From TMP-24 sp046348855 (GTDB lineage Bacteria > Pseudomonadota > Alphaproteobacteria > Rhodobacterales > Rhodobacteraceae): 64,000 bases of DNA. The stretch lies in NCBI GenBank assembly GCA_046348855.1, contig JAXMDK010000008.1, positions 1-64,000 on the forward strand, written 5' to 3'. The position numbers and the translations under genes are program-made. Below the pieces are notes generated by a model. The model was not told the DNA's origin. It was given only the letters and a program-made list of their open reading frames with translations, and did no database searches. Position 1 is the first letter of the stretch; every line of letters starts with the position of its first letter. Positions 7,811-15,959 of the stretch are shown piece after piece.

Positions 7811-7844
7811 TTCAGCGTGTCGGTACAGTGCAATCCGGCCAAGG

Positions 7845-9341
7845 TCAACCGGCCCTGCGCCGGCCGCCCAGCCCGACCGCCGCCAGCCCCAGCGCCAGCG
7901 CCGCGGCCACCGGCCAGTCGCCCCAGCGCGCATAGGGCGTGGGCGCCAGCGCCGCCGGCACATCGAGGTCGATCCAGCCCTCGCGGTTCAGCCCGATCTG
8001 GCCCAACGGCCGGCCCTTGGCGTCGAACCCGGCGGTGACACCGGTGTTGGCGGCGCGCAGGAGCGGCAGGCCCTGCTCGATCGCCCTGAGCCGCGCCTGC
8101 GCCAGATGCTGCCACGGCCCCGCCAGGTTGCCGAACCAGCTGTCGTTCGTCACCTGCAGGATCCAGTCGGCCCGCTCGGGCGCGGCGCGCAGGTCCTGGG
8201 GAAAGACCGCCTCGTAGCAGATCAGCGGCAGGACCTTGCCCGCCCGCCCCAGATCCAGAACCGCCGCCCCCGGCCCGGCGCTGTAGCCGTTGCCCGCCTG
8301 CGCGGCAAAGGCCTTGATCCCGAAGGCCATCGCCAGGTCGCCCAGAGGCACATATTCGCCGAACGGCACCAGATGGTGCTTGTCATAGATCGCCACCAGC
8401 CGGCCGTCGGCATCGGTTGCCGCCAGCGAGTTATAGTAGCGCCCGCCCTCGCCGCGCTGGACGCCCAGCGCCAGCGGCACCCCGCCCGATTCCGCCACCG
8501 CCTCGCCGATCAGCCCGTCGGCATCGCCCAGAAGATAGGGGATCGCGGTTTCCGGCCAGACGATCAGGTTCAGCGGCTTCGGTTGCGGCGCGGCGTCGGC
8601 GCGCATCATCCGGCCGATGAATTCCTCCCACATGCCAGGCTGCCATTTCAGCGCCTGGGTGGCATTGGGCTGCACCAGCCGGACCCGGATCGACGGGTTG
8701 CGCGGCGGCTCGGGCTGGGCCAGCCGCCAGGCGCCGCCCGCCCAGACCGCAGCCAGAACCGCCACCGCCGCCAGCGCCGGGGCCAGACGTCCGGGGCGGG
8801 CCAGCGCCAGCCCCAGCGCCAGCAGAACCGTCAGCAGCGACAGGCCCACCGGCCCGACCCAGGCGGCAGCCTGCGCCACCGGCGTGGCGATCCAGACATG
8901 GCCGACCAGCGCCCAGGGAAAGCCGGTCAGCACATAGCCGCGCAGCAAATCGGTGGCCGCCAGCCCCAGGGCAAAGCCTGCGGCCCGCCCGGCCTCGGTC
9001 CGGCCCAGCCCAGCCGCCGCTGCGGCCAGCATCCAGAAGAGCGCCATCCCCCCGGCCATGAAGACCAGCGCGAACGGCGCCATCCAGCCGTCGTGCGCCG
9101 CATCGACCATGAAGGGCTCGACGATCCAGAAGAGGCTCGCAGCGAAATGACCGACCCCGGCGCACCAGCCCTGCCAGAGTCGCCCGCGCCAGTCGTCGAC
9201 CCGCGCGACGCACGCGGTCAGCAGCGCCAGCGCCGGCAGCGCCAGCCACCAGGCGCCCAAGGGCGCCTGCCCGGCGGCGACCAGCGCGCCCAGCGCGGCG
9301 GGCGCCAGGCCCGAACGGGCCAGACCGGCCAGCCGCCGCAT
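7845..9341 (-). CDS. lnt: Apolipoprotein N-acyltransferase
   Basis: Inner-membrane enzyme adding the third acyl chain to the N-terminal cysteine of lipoproteins. The 498-residue protein has a hydrophobic first half with several membrane segments, then a periplasmic nitrilase-fold domain. The catalytic triad is visible: Glu in WPETAIP, Lys in YDKHHLVPFGEY and Cys in LICYEAVFP. A last hydrophobic segment precedes the C-terminal GRRRAG. Its ATG overlaps the corC stop by one base (TGATG), so the two are translationally coupled. Lipoprotein clients in this window include FlgH, the NlpE-like protein and the lytic transglycosylase. Confidence 0.96.
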   Translation of the reverse strand: MRRLAGLARSGLAPAALGALVAAGQAPLGAWWLALPALALLTACVARVDDWRGRLWQGWCAGVGHFAASLFWIVEPFMVDAAHDGWMAPFALVFMAGGMALFWMLAAAAAGLGRTEAGRAAGFALGLAATDLLRGYVLTGFPWALVGHVWIATPVAQAAAWVGPVGLSLLTVLLALGLALARPGRLAPALAAVAVLAAVWAGGAWRLAQPEPPRNPSIRVRLVQPNATQALKWQPGMWEEFIGRMMRADAAPQPKPLNLIVWPETAIPYLLGDADGLIGEAVAESGGVPLALGVQRGEGGRYYNSLAATDADGRLVAIYDKHHLVPFGEYVPLGDLAMAFGIKAFAAQAGNGYSAGPGAAVLDLGRAGKVLPLICYEAVFPQDLRAAPERADWILQVTNDSWFGNLAGPWQHLAQARLRAIEQGLPLLRAANTGVTAGFDAKGRPLGQIGLNREGWIDLDVPAALAPTPYARWGDWPVAAALALGLAAVGLGGRRRAG

Positions 9342-10225
9342 CAGGCTTCGGGCTGCGGCAGTCGCACCCTCAGCCGCTTGATGCGGCGCGGGTCGGCGTC
9401 GACGATCTCGAACTCGGGGCCGCCGTCATGGCGGATCACCTCGCCGCGCGCCGGCACCCGGCCGCACAGCATCGACACCAGCCCGCCCAGCGTGTCGATC
9501 TCGCTGTCCTCCTCGGGCGCGGCGAGCTTCATGCCGATCTCGGCCTCGAACTCTTCCAGCGGCGCGCGGGCCTGCACCAGGTACTGGCCCGGCTTTTCCT
9601 GCACCCACAGCCGGTCCTCGGCCTCGTCATGTTCGTCGGCGATCTCGCCGATGACCTGTTCGATCAGGTCCTCGATCGTCACCAGCCCGTCGACCCCGCC
9701 ATATTCGTCGATGACCAGCGCCATGTGGATGTGATCGCTCTGCATCTTCTGCAGCAGCACCCCGATCGGCATCGACGGCGGCGCATAAAGCAGGGGCCGC
9801 AGCATCTTGCGAAGGTTGAAGCGCGGCTTGGTCTCGGCGAAGGCGTGCTGAAGCGCCAGGTCCTTCAGGTGCACGAGCCCCAGCGGACTATCGAGCGTGC
9901 CCTTGAACACCGGCAGCCGCGAATAACCGCTCTGGCGGAAGACCGCCACCAGATCATCCATCTTGATCGTCACCGGGACGGCGGTGATCTCGACCCGCGG
10001 GATCGCCACGTCGTCGACCCGCATCCGCCGCAGGTTGACCATGCCCGGCAGTCCCGCCGCGCCGGCAGTCCCGGCCGGGGCCGGATCGTCGGGCTTGCCC
10101 TCGGCGGTGCCGGCCGGCGTGAAGGCGCTGATGATCCGCCCCAGCAGCCCGCGCTGCTGGCTGCTACTGTCACCAGGCTCGGCCGTGTCCGTGTCGGCCG
10201 CGCCTTCGTCTGACTTTTCACCCAT
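9341..10225 (-). CDS. CorC/HlyC-type CBS-domain protein
   Basis: A 294-residue soluble protein: a variable acidic N-terminus, a pair of CBS domains (about residues 65-190, with MVNLRRMRVDDVAIPR and ALVIDEYGGVDGLVTIEDLIEQVIGEI), then a C-terminal CorC_HlyC transporter-associated domain (EEDSEIDTLGGLVSMLCGRVPARGE). Relatives are linked to magnesium/cobalt efflux. The ybeY-corC-lnt order is widely conserved in proteobacteria and is kept here. It overlaps lnt by one base and follows ybeY by 38 bases. Confidence 0.92.
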   Translation of the reverse strand: MGEKSDEGAADTDTAEPGDSSSQQRGLLGRIISAFTPAGTAEGKPDDPAPAGTAGAAGLPGMVNLRRMRVDDVAIPRVEITAVPVTIKMDDLVAVFRQSGYSRLPVFKGTLDSPLGLVHLKDLALQHAFAETKPRFNLRKMLRPLLYAPPSMPIGVLLQKMQSDHIHMALVIDEYGGVDGLVTIEDLIEQVIGEIADEHDEAEDRLWVQEKPGQYLVQARAPLEEFEAEIGMKLAAPEEDSEIDTLGGLVSMLCGRVPARGEVIRHDGGPEFEIVDADPRRIKRLRVRLPQPEA

Positions 10226-10263
10226 GGGGTCCGCCTGTCACCGTCATTGCCGTTAGCTGGCCG

Positions 10264-10770
10264 TCATTCATAGGGATTTGCAAGACCCATCGCCGCAAGA
10301 ATTTCCGTCTCCAGCCCTTCCATCAGCGCCGCGTCGCCGTCGCGCACATGATCGTAACCCAGAAGATGCAGCGTGCCGTGGACCAGGAGATGCGTCACAT
10401 GGTCGGCCAGTGGCTTGCCCTGCTCGGCCGCCTCGCGCTCGCAGGTTTCCCAGGCCAGCGCGATGTCGCCCAGTTCGTCGGGCATTCCCTCCGGCCCCGG
10501 GCGCGGCCGCGCCGGCCGGCCGCCGTCGGCCTCCGCCCCCCGCTCGTCCGACGGCCAGGACAGCACGTTGGTCGGCTGCGGCTTGCCGCGGAAATCCTCG
10601 TTCAGTTCGGCGATCCGGCGGTCGTCGCAGCCCAGCAGGCTGATCTCGAACCCGTCAGCCGGCAGGCCCACCCCGGCCAGCGCCGCCCGCGCCGCCCGTT
10701 CGGCCAGTTCCCCGAGATCCAGCGCCTGCCAGCGCGGGTCCTCGATCAATGTGTCAACCAACGGCTCCAT
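10264..10770 (-). CDS. ybeY: Endoribonuclease YbeY (rRNA maturation factor)
   Basis: Single-strand-specific metallo-endoribonuclease for 16S rRNA 3' processing and ribosome quality control. The protein of about 168 residues contains the zinc motif HLLVHGTLHLLGYDH and, before it, NVLSWPSDE and DIALAWETCE, as in the family. The start is uncertain. ATG 10770 gives MEPLVDTLIEDPRW, which matches relatives; ATG 10782 has a closer GAGG. Either start overlaps the 3' end of phoH, so the two are coupled. An insert rich in Gly/Pro/Arg follows the SDE motif. Confidence 0.93.
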   Translation of the reverse strand: MEPLVDTLIEDPRWQALDLGELAERAARAALAGVGLPADGFEISLLGCDDRRIAELNEDFRGKPQPTNVLSWPSDERGAEADGGRPARPRPGPEGMPDELGDIALAWETCEREAAEQGKPLADHVTHLLVHGTLHLLGYDHVRDGDAALMEGLETEILAAMGLANPYE

Positions 10771-11776
10771 CGTCGCGGTCATAGGCCTCGATGATGCGCG
10801 CGACAAGGGGATGGCGCACCACGTCCTTGGCGGTGAAATAGTTGAAGCTGACACCCTTGATCCCGTCGAGGATGCGTTCGGCGTCGATCAGCCCCGAGGT
10901 GGTGCCGCGCGGCAGGTCGACCTGGCTGCGGTCGCCGGTGACCACCATGCGGCTGCCCTCGCCCAGGCGGGTCAGGAACATCTTCATCTGCATGGTCGTG
11001 GCATTCTGCGCCTCATCCAGAACCACGAAGGCGTTGGCCAGCGTCCGTCCGCGCATGAAGGCCAGGGGCGCGATCTCGATCCGCTTTTCGGCGATCAGCT
11101 TTTCGACCTGCTTGGCCGGCAGGAAATCGTTCAGCGCGTCGTAAAGCGGCTGCATGTAGGGATCGACCTTCTCCTTCATGTCGCCGGGCAGGAAGCCCAG
11201 CCTTTCGCCGGCCTCGACCGCCGGGCGGCTGAGGACGATGCGGTCGACATGCCCGCCGATCAGCATGGTCACGCCCACAGCAACCGCCAGATAGGTCTTG
11301 CCGGTGCCCGCCGGACCGATCCCGAAGGCCAGTTCGTGCTGGAACAGGTTCTTGACATAGGCCTTCTGCGCCTCGGTGCGCGGTTCGACCTGCTTCTTGC
11401 GGGTGCGGATCTCGACCCGGCCGGCGGCAAACATCTCCAGTTGCTCGTCCAGGCCCAAAGGCGCCGGAACCCCGGCATCGCCCATCATCCTGATCGCCCC
11501 GTCGATCTCGCCCGCGTCGATCGGCCGGCCGGTTTCCAGCCGCGCGTAAAGCTGCTGCAATACCGCGGCCGCCTGCCCGCGCGAGGCGGCAGGCCCCACC
11601 AGCGCCAGATGATTGCCCCGCCTGAGGATGTGGATTCCCAACTGATGCTCGATCTGCGCCAGATTGCGGTCGAACTCACCACACAGGTCGATCAACAGCC
11701 GGTTGTTGGAAAATTCCAGAAGAGTCTCGTGGTGGTCTTCGGGATGCGGCGGGGGGGTCAAGGCGCTGATGCCCAA
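10754..11776 (-). CDS. phoH: PhoH-like ATPase
   Basis: P-loop ATPase of the PhoH/YbeZ family, a partner of YbeY in RNA and ribosome metabolism. The Walker A is GIGPAGTGKTYLA, followed by IVLSRPAVEAGERLGFLPGD, the Walker B VVLDEAQNAT, and MVVTGDRSQVDLP. Residues matching the family N-terminus (ETLLEFSNNRLLIDLCGEFD) lie upstream of the first in-frame ATG, so a non-ATG start is required. TTG at 11776, six bases after AGGAG, is the best choice and gives 340 residues. The 3' end overlaps ybeY. Confidence 0.93.
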   Translation of the reverse strand: MGISALTPPPHPEDHHETLLEFSNNRLLIDLCGEFDRNLAQIEHQLGIHILRRGNHLALVGPAASRGQAAAVLQQLYARLETGRPIDAGEIDGAIRMMGDAGVPAPLGLDEQLEMFAAGRVEIRTRKKQVEPRTEAQKAYVKNLFQHELAFGIGPAGTGKTYLAVAVGVTMLIGGHVDRIVLSRPAVEAGERLGFLPGDMKEKVDPYMQPLYDALNDFLPAKQVEKLIAEKRIEIAPLAFMRGRTLANAFVVLDEAQNATTMQMKMFLTRLGEGSRMVVTGDRSQVDLPRGTTSGLIDAERILDGIKGVSFNYFTAKDVVRHPLVARIIEAYDRDDGAVG

Positions 11777-11901
11777 CAAACTCTCCTGTGCAGAGGTCCT
11801 AGGAAAGATGGTGCCTGTCACAGCCCCCCAAAGCAAGGGCCGAGTTGTAACGGTACCGCGACATCTGCCCTCTGCCGCCGGTTTGGGCACAATCCGGGGG
11901 G

Positions 11902-12369
11902 TCAGTGCCGCGATCTGATGCGGTTGTGCAACAATTCGGCAAAGGCGCCCAGACGCGCGGCAAAGCGGCTGCGCAGCCGGTTCCGCCCCAGCCTCAGCGT
12001 CTGCAACAGGATGCGCGCCGTCAGGCTTTTCGGCCGGACGTCGAGATCGGCCCACAGCCGCGTGCTGCTCCGCGACAGTGCCGTCAGGCTGAGCGTCGCG
12101 CGGTATTCAAAGCCGCTGGAGCGCCCGCCCAGCACCATCTGCCGCGGGTCGTCCATCTGGTCGACCCGCCCGGTCATCGCCCTCAGCCGCCCGCGAAAGG
12201 GAAACTCCAGTTGCCATTCCGCCCCCGGCCGCATCCCCCTGGCCCCGTCCAGCCGCTGCAGGATCACCCCGTGGCGCAGTGCCAGCCGCTCGAAATGGCC
12301 GATATCGGTCAGGGCGCCGAACACTTCGGCCACCGAAGCCTCGATATCGGCACTTTCAACCAGCCGCAT
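11902..12369 (-). CDS. SRPBCC family protein
   Basis: A 155-residue protein with the helix-grip pattern of the SRPBCC (START/polyketide cyclase-like) superfamily. It opens MRLVESADIEASVAEVFGALTDIGHFERLALR, the usual first strand and helices over a ligand cavity, and closes with a long basic amphipathic helix (LRLGRNRLRSRFAARLGAFAELL). The ligand and role are unknown. It sits 35 bases after nudC on the same strand and about 125 bases before phoH, and probably forms an operon with nudC. Confidence 0.75.
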   Translation of the reverse strand: MRLVESADIEASVAEVFGALTDIGHFERLALRHGVILQRLDGARGMRPGAEWQLEFPFRGRLRAMTGRVDQMDDPRQMVLGGRSSGFEYRATLSLTALSRSSTRLWADLDVRPKSLTARILLQTLRLGRNRLRSRFAARLGAFAELLHNRIRSRH

Positions 12370-12404
12370 GGCACCCCCGGTCGCTGTCCACCGCGGTCAT
12401 GGCG

Positions 12405-13373
12405 CTAACCGGCCCGGTCCGCAAGCCAGCTTTTCATCAGGAAGCCGGCGATGGCGCCCCGGCGCGGCGCGCGCATCAGCGGATGGCGCCCGGCGAAGGC
12501 CAGCGCCAGTTCCTCGCGCGTCAGCCACAGTGCCTGTTCCAGTTCCACCGGATCGAGCCTGATCTCATCCGACACCGCCTCGGCCGCACAGCCGATCATC
12601 AGCGAGGCCGGGAATGGCCAGGGCTGGCTGGCCAGGTAACGCACCCGCCCGATGGCCACCCCGGTTTCCTCGGCCACCTCGCGGCGCACCGCTGCCTCGA
12701 TGGTCTCGCCGGGCTCCATGAACCCCGCCAGCAGAGAATACATCCCCTCGGGCCAGCCGCGCGAGCGCCCGACCAGCACCCGGTTTCCCTTCGTCACCAG
12801 CATGATGACCACCGGGTCGGTGCTGGGGAAATGCTGGGCACCGCAGGCCGGGCAGGTCCGCTGCCAGCCGCCGGCCACCATCCGGCTGGGGCTGCCGCAG
12901 CGGGCGCAATGGCCGTGGCTCGCATGCCAGGCGGTCAACGCCTTGGCTGTCGCCAGAAGTTCGGCGTCGAACGGGTCGAGCGCGCCCAGCCGCGCCCGGA
13001 CTTCGGCAAAGGCATAGTCGCCGCCGATGACGGGGTGGACCCACTCCCGGTCGTCGGCAAAGCCGGGGCGGTCGCGCGGCGGGCCAGCCTCGCCCTCGTC
13101 CGGCGCCCAGTCGGGCAGGACCGTGCAGAAATGCGGCACATTGTCCTTCAGGCCCAGGAACATCCTTTCCCCCGCCGCGCCAAGGGCCGGATGCGCGGCC
13201 GGCAGCAACCCGGCCCGCGCCCCGCGAAACAACGGCCGTTCGCGCCACAGGGGCAAGCACAGCGCATCCTGCCGGCCCCACAGCGCCGCCAGTCCTTCGA
13301 CATCGCCGCGCAGCGCCGCCGCACGGTCGAGCCCGCTGGCCGCGAAAGTCACCTCTGGATCGCCGTTCATCAT
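12405..13373 (-). CDS. nudC: NAD(+) diphosphatase (NudC)
   Basis: Nudix hydrolase cleaving NAD(H), and in relatives removing the NAD cap from RNA. The 322-residue protein has the N-terminal NudC domain, a zinc ribbon (HCARCGSP ... RTCPACGAQHFPSTDP), the Nudix box GFMEPGETIEAAVRREVAEETGV, and the NudC-specific SQPWPFPASLMIG that recognises NAD. The start is MMNGDPEV after GGCAGGTGA; the second ATG is equally possible. It is divergent from the CpdB-like gene with about 175 bases between. Confidence 0.95.
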   Translation of the reverse strand: MMNGDPEVTFAASGLDRAAALRGDVEGLAALWGRQDALCLPLWRERPLFRGARAGLLPAAHPALGAAGERMFLGLKDNVPHFCTVLPDWAPDEGEAGPPRDRPGFADDREWVHPVIGGDYAFAEVRARLGALDPFDAELLATAKALTAWHASHGHCARCGSPSRMVAGGWQRTCPACGAQHFPSTDPVVIMLVTKGNRVLVGRSRGWPEGMYSLLAGFMEPGETIEAAVRREVAEETGVAIGRVRYLASQPWPFPASLMIGCAAEAVSDEIRLDPVELEQALWLTREELALAFAGRHPLMRAPRRGAIAGFLMKSWLADRAG

Positions 13374-13547
13374 TCACCTGCCGCGCCTGTTCGCCGGCAC
13401 CATAGCCGATGTCGACCTGCCGGCCCAAGGGCCTGCCAACACAACCTTTAGGAGAAAAAGACTCTTAATTTCGCCGCGCGAAGATGGTAATCCGTGCGCC
13501 GAGGCCACCGCCGGCAACGACGCGCCGGGCCTGGGGATACAAGTGAC

Positions 13548-15467
13548 GTGCAACCGGTTTCGGACAAGGCAAAGGTCGGCAGCGGCGGGCGGTTCACGCT
13601 CCGGCTGATGGCAACCGCGGACCTGCATGCCCACATCATGCCCTACAGCTACGCCGCCGACCGGCCGCTGCCCACCGTCGGGCTGGCGCGCACCGCCACC
13701 CTGATCCGCGCCGCGCGGGCCGAGGCCGACAATGCGATGCTGTTCGACAACGGCGATTTCCTCGAAGGCGCGTTGCTGGGCGAACAGGCACGGCTGGGTG
13801 GTCGTAGCCCGCAGGCCGACCGTCATCCGGTGATCGCGGCGATGAACCATGTCGGCTATGACGCCGCCACCATCGGCAACCACGATTTCAGCCACGGTGT
13901 TCCGTTTCTCGAACGCGCACTGGCCGGGGCGGCCTTCCCGGTGGTGTCGGCCAACAGCGCCCGCGCGCTCGGCCGCAGCCCGCTCGACGACCAGCCGTTC
14001 CTGCCGCCGGTCACGCTGCTGTGCCGCACCCTGCACAACCGCGACGGCGACCGCGCCCCGATTGCCGTCGGCGTCATCGGGCTTTTGGCCGCCGCTGTCG
14101 CCCGGTGGGAGGGCCGGGCGACAGAAGGCCGCATCGCCACACGCGACCTGCTCGAGACCGCCCGCCACTGGGTGCCGCAACTCAGGTCCATGGGCGCCGA
14201 TCTGGTGGTGGCGCTCTGCCATTCCGGCCTCGGCGACGGCGAGGACCGCCCCGGCCAGGAAAACGCCGCGCTCGCGCTGTCGGCGCTGGACGGGATCGAC
14301 GCGATTGTCGCCGGCCATACCCACCGGCTCTTTCCCGGCCCCGAGGCCACGCCGCCCCTTCCCGGCGCGGACCCGGTTCGCGGTAGCCTGTGCGGCAAGC
14401 CCGCGGTCATGCCCGGTTTCTGGGGCTCCCACCTCGGGCTCATCGACCTGGTGCTGGACCGCACGGTGGCGGGCTGGCGAGTGGCCGACTTCGCCACCGC
14501 CCTGCGCCCCATCGCTGCCCACGGCCGTCGTGGCGGCGTCCGCCCCCTGGTCGCCACCGACCCCGGCCTCGGCAGCCTGATGCGGGCCAGCCACCGCGCG
14601 GCGCTGAAGGCGATCCGCCAGCCGGTCGGCCTGTCGGCCCGCCCGCTGCACAGCTACTTCGCCCGGATCGAGCCTTCCGCCGCGCTCGATCTCGTCCACC
14701 GGGCGCAACTGTCGTGGCTGGACAGCGTGGCCGACGGGCTGGGCCTTGGCCACCTGCCGCGCCTGTCGGCGGCCAGCCCGATGAAATGCGGCGGGCTCGG
14801 CGGGCCGGCGCACTTCACCGACGTTCCCGCCGGCCAGATCGCGCTGCGCCACATCAGCGACCTTTACGCCTTCCCGAACACCGCCGCGGCGGTCATCGCC
14901 ACCGGCGCCATGCTGCGCGACTGGCTGGAGCGCGCCGCCGCCCAGTTCGCCCGGCTGGCGCCCGGCCGCACCGACCAGCCGCTATTCGACCCCGACATGC
15001 CGGCCTACAACTTCGACACCATCGCCGGGCTGAGCTATGCGATCGACCCGATGGCCGCGCCGCGCTTTGCGTCCGACGGCGCCCCCGTCGCCGGGGCACC
15101 AGGCCGCATCCGGGATCTTATGTTCCAGGGCCGGCCGCTGGACGACGGCGCGCGCTTCCTGGTCGCCACCAACAATTTCCGCGCCGCCGGCGGCGGCAAC
15201 TTCGCCGGCCTCGGCCCGGCCGCAACCGTGCTCGACAGCGCCGACAGCCTGCGCGACATCCTGCGCGCCCATGTCGCGGCGGGCGGCGGCGGCAATTCGG
15301 CCCCGCCCGCGCCCTTCTGGCGGCTTCTGCCGCTGCCGGTCGGCACCGCCGCCTGGTTTGACACCGGCCCGGTCGCCGCCGCCCACCTGTCCGGCCTCGC
15401 CAAGGGGCCTGTCACCCCCCTGGGCCTGACCGGCGACGGGTTCCTGCGCTGCCGGCTCGGCGGCTGA
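13548..15467 (+). CDS. CpdB-like 2',3'-cyclic-nucleotide phosphodiesterase / 3'-nucleotidase
   Basis: A protein of about 639 residues. The N-terminal metallophosphoesterase domain has MATADLHAHIMPYSY, LFDNGDFLEG, IGNHDFSHG, ALCHSG and AGHTHRLFPG, which supply the di-metal ligands. The C-terminal half is a 5'-nucleotidase-type substrate domain (YNFDTIAGLSYAID, NFRAAGGGNFAG). Overall resemblance is to CpdB, which recycles 2',3'-cyclic nucleotides from RNA decay. CpdB is normally periplasmic, but no signal peptide is visible from the GTG at 13548, and upstream sequence does not supply one. The GTG start is chosen after a GGGGAT stretch; the first plausible ATG would remove part of the fold. Confidence 0.85.
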   Translation: MQPVSDKAKVGSGGRFTLRLMATADLHAHIMPYSYAADRPLPTVGLARTATLIRAARAEADNAMLFDNGDFLEGALLGEQARLGGRSPQADRHPVIAAMNHVGYDAATIGNHDFSHGVPFLERALAGAAFPVVSANSARALGRSPLDDQPFLPPVTLLCRTLHNRDGDRAPIAVGVIGLLAAAVARWEGRATEGRIATRDLLETARHWVPQLRSMGADLVVALCHSGLGDGEDRPGQENAALALSALDGIDAIVAGHTHRLFPGPEATPPLPGADPVRGSLCGKPAVMPGFWGSHLGLIDLVLDRTVAGWRVADFATALRPIAAHGRRGGVRPLVATDPGLGSLMRASHRAALKAIRQPVGLSARPLHSYFARIEPSAALDLVHRAQLSWLDSVADGLGLGHLPRLSAASPMKCGGLGGPAHFTDVPAGQIALRHISDLYAFPNTAAAVIATGAMLRDWLERAAAQFARLAPGRTDQPLFDPDMPAYNFDTIAGLSYAIDPMAAPRFASDGAPVAGAPGRIRDLMFQGRPLDDGARFLVATNNFRAAGGGNFAGLGPAATVLDSADSLRDILRAHVAAGGGGNSAPPAPFWRLLPLPVGTAAWFDTGPVAAAHLSGLAKGPVTPLGLTGDGFLRCRLGG

Positions 15468-15525
15468 GGCCCTCCCTACATTTGTCCGCCTTGCATTTCT
15501 CCGCCAGACCGCCTATGTCCGGCCG

Positions 15526-15619
15526 CGAGAGGTTGGCGCGGGCAGGCGCCTCGCCAACCCGGTCAGGTCCGGAAGGAAGCAGCCGTAACGAGCCCCGCTT
15601 GGGTCGTTGTCAGCCTCTC
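15526..15619 (+). ncRNA. ffs: Signal recognition particle RNA (4.5S, small bacterial type)
   Basis: The conserved apical domain is present: GGTCAGGTCCGGAAGGAAGCAG followed by CCGTAACGAGCC and GGGTCGTTGTCAG. The ends pair as a long hairpin: GAGAGG near 15527 with CCTCTC ending at 15619. This is the RNA that binds Ffh for co-translational membrane targeting. Exact 5' and 3' ends are estimated from the pairing. Confidence 0.95.
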
Positions 15620-15669
15620 ACCCTTTCCCCACATGACCGCCCATGCCGGCGCACCCCGCCACCGGCGAT

Positions 15670-15689
15670 CCTTATGCCGCCCTTATGCC
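15670..15689 (+). promoter_or_regulatory. Direct repeat, candidate KdpE operator
   Basis: CCTTATGCC occurs twice, at 15670-15678 and 15681-15689, with start points 11 bases apart, one helical turn. KdpE belongs to the OmpR/PhoB family, whose members bind tandem half-sites at 11-bp spacing. The repeat is about 75 bases upstream of the first small ORF of the kdp operon. Assignment to KdpE is inference from spacing and position. Confidence 0.35.
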
Positions 15690-15764
15690 CGGCCGCCTTC
15701 TTCGGAATGGAGACCTGATCGCCCTCCGGCGCATTCTTCCGCCATGAAAACGGAAGGACGCATC

Positions 15765-15848
15765 ATGCCCGACATCCTGTTCACAACGCTCGGCCTGGGG
15801 CTGTTCGCCCTGCTCCGGGCCTATGCCGCGCTTCTGCGCAAGGCCTGA
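15765..15848 (+). CDS. 27-residue predicted membrane peptide preceding kdpF
   Basis: A short ORF encoding one hydrophobic helix (DILFTTLGLGLFALLRAYAALL) with a basic C-terminus (RKA). It has a good ribosome-binding site (GGAAGGA, six bases before ATG). It ends 8 bases before the kdpF start, so it is placed as the first gene of the kdp operon. Small ORFs of this shape ahead of kdpF occur, from memory, in other alphaproteobacteria and are usually unannotated. The function is unknown; an extra KdpF-like lipid-facing helix or an assembly peptide is possible. Confidence 0.6.
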   Translation: MPDILFTTLGLGLFALLRAYAALLRKA

Positions 15849-15856
15849 GGCGCGCC

Positions 15857-15943
15857 GTGACAGCCGCATTCATCGGCCTGATCGTGGCGCTGGCGCTCGG
15901 TGTCTACCTGGTCGTGACGCTGGTCCGGCCCGACTGGTTCTGA
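15857..15943 (+). CDS. kdpF: K(+)-transporting ATPase subunit F
   Basis: A 28-residue peptide starting with GTG. One transmembrane helix (FIGLIVALALGVYLVVTLV) is followed by the short polar tail RPDWF, which matches KdpF peptides in length and ending. KdpF packs against KdpA and stabilises the Kdp complex. It lies 16 bases before kdpA, the expected operon position. Confidence 0.85.
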   Translation: MTAAFIGLIVALALGVYLVVTLVRPDWF

Positions 15944-15959
15944 ACGAAAGGCCCGGATC

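Noticed and set aside
13374..13547. Signal peptide for the CpdB-like protein encoded further upstream
   Set aside because: The upstream in-frame residues are Arg/Gly-rich (MRRGHRRQRRAGPGD) with no hydrophobic core.
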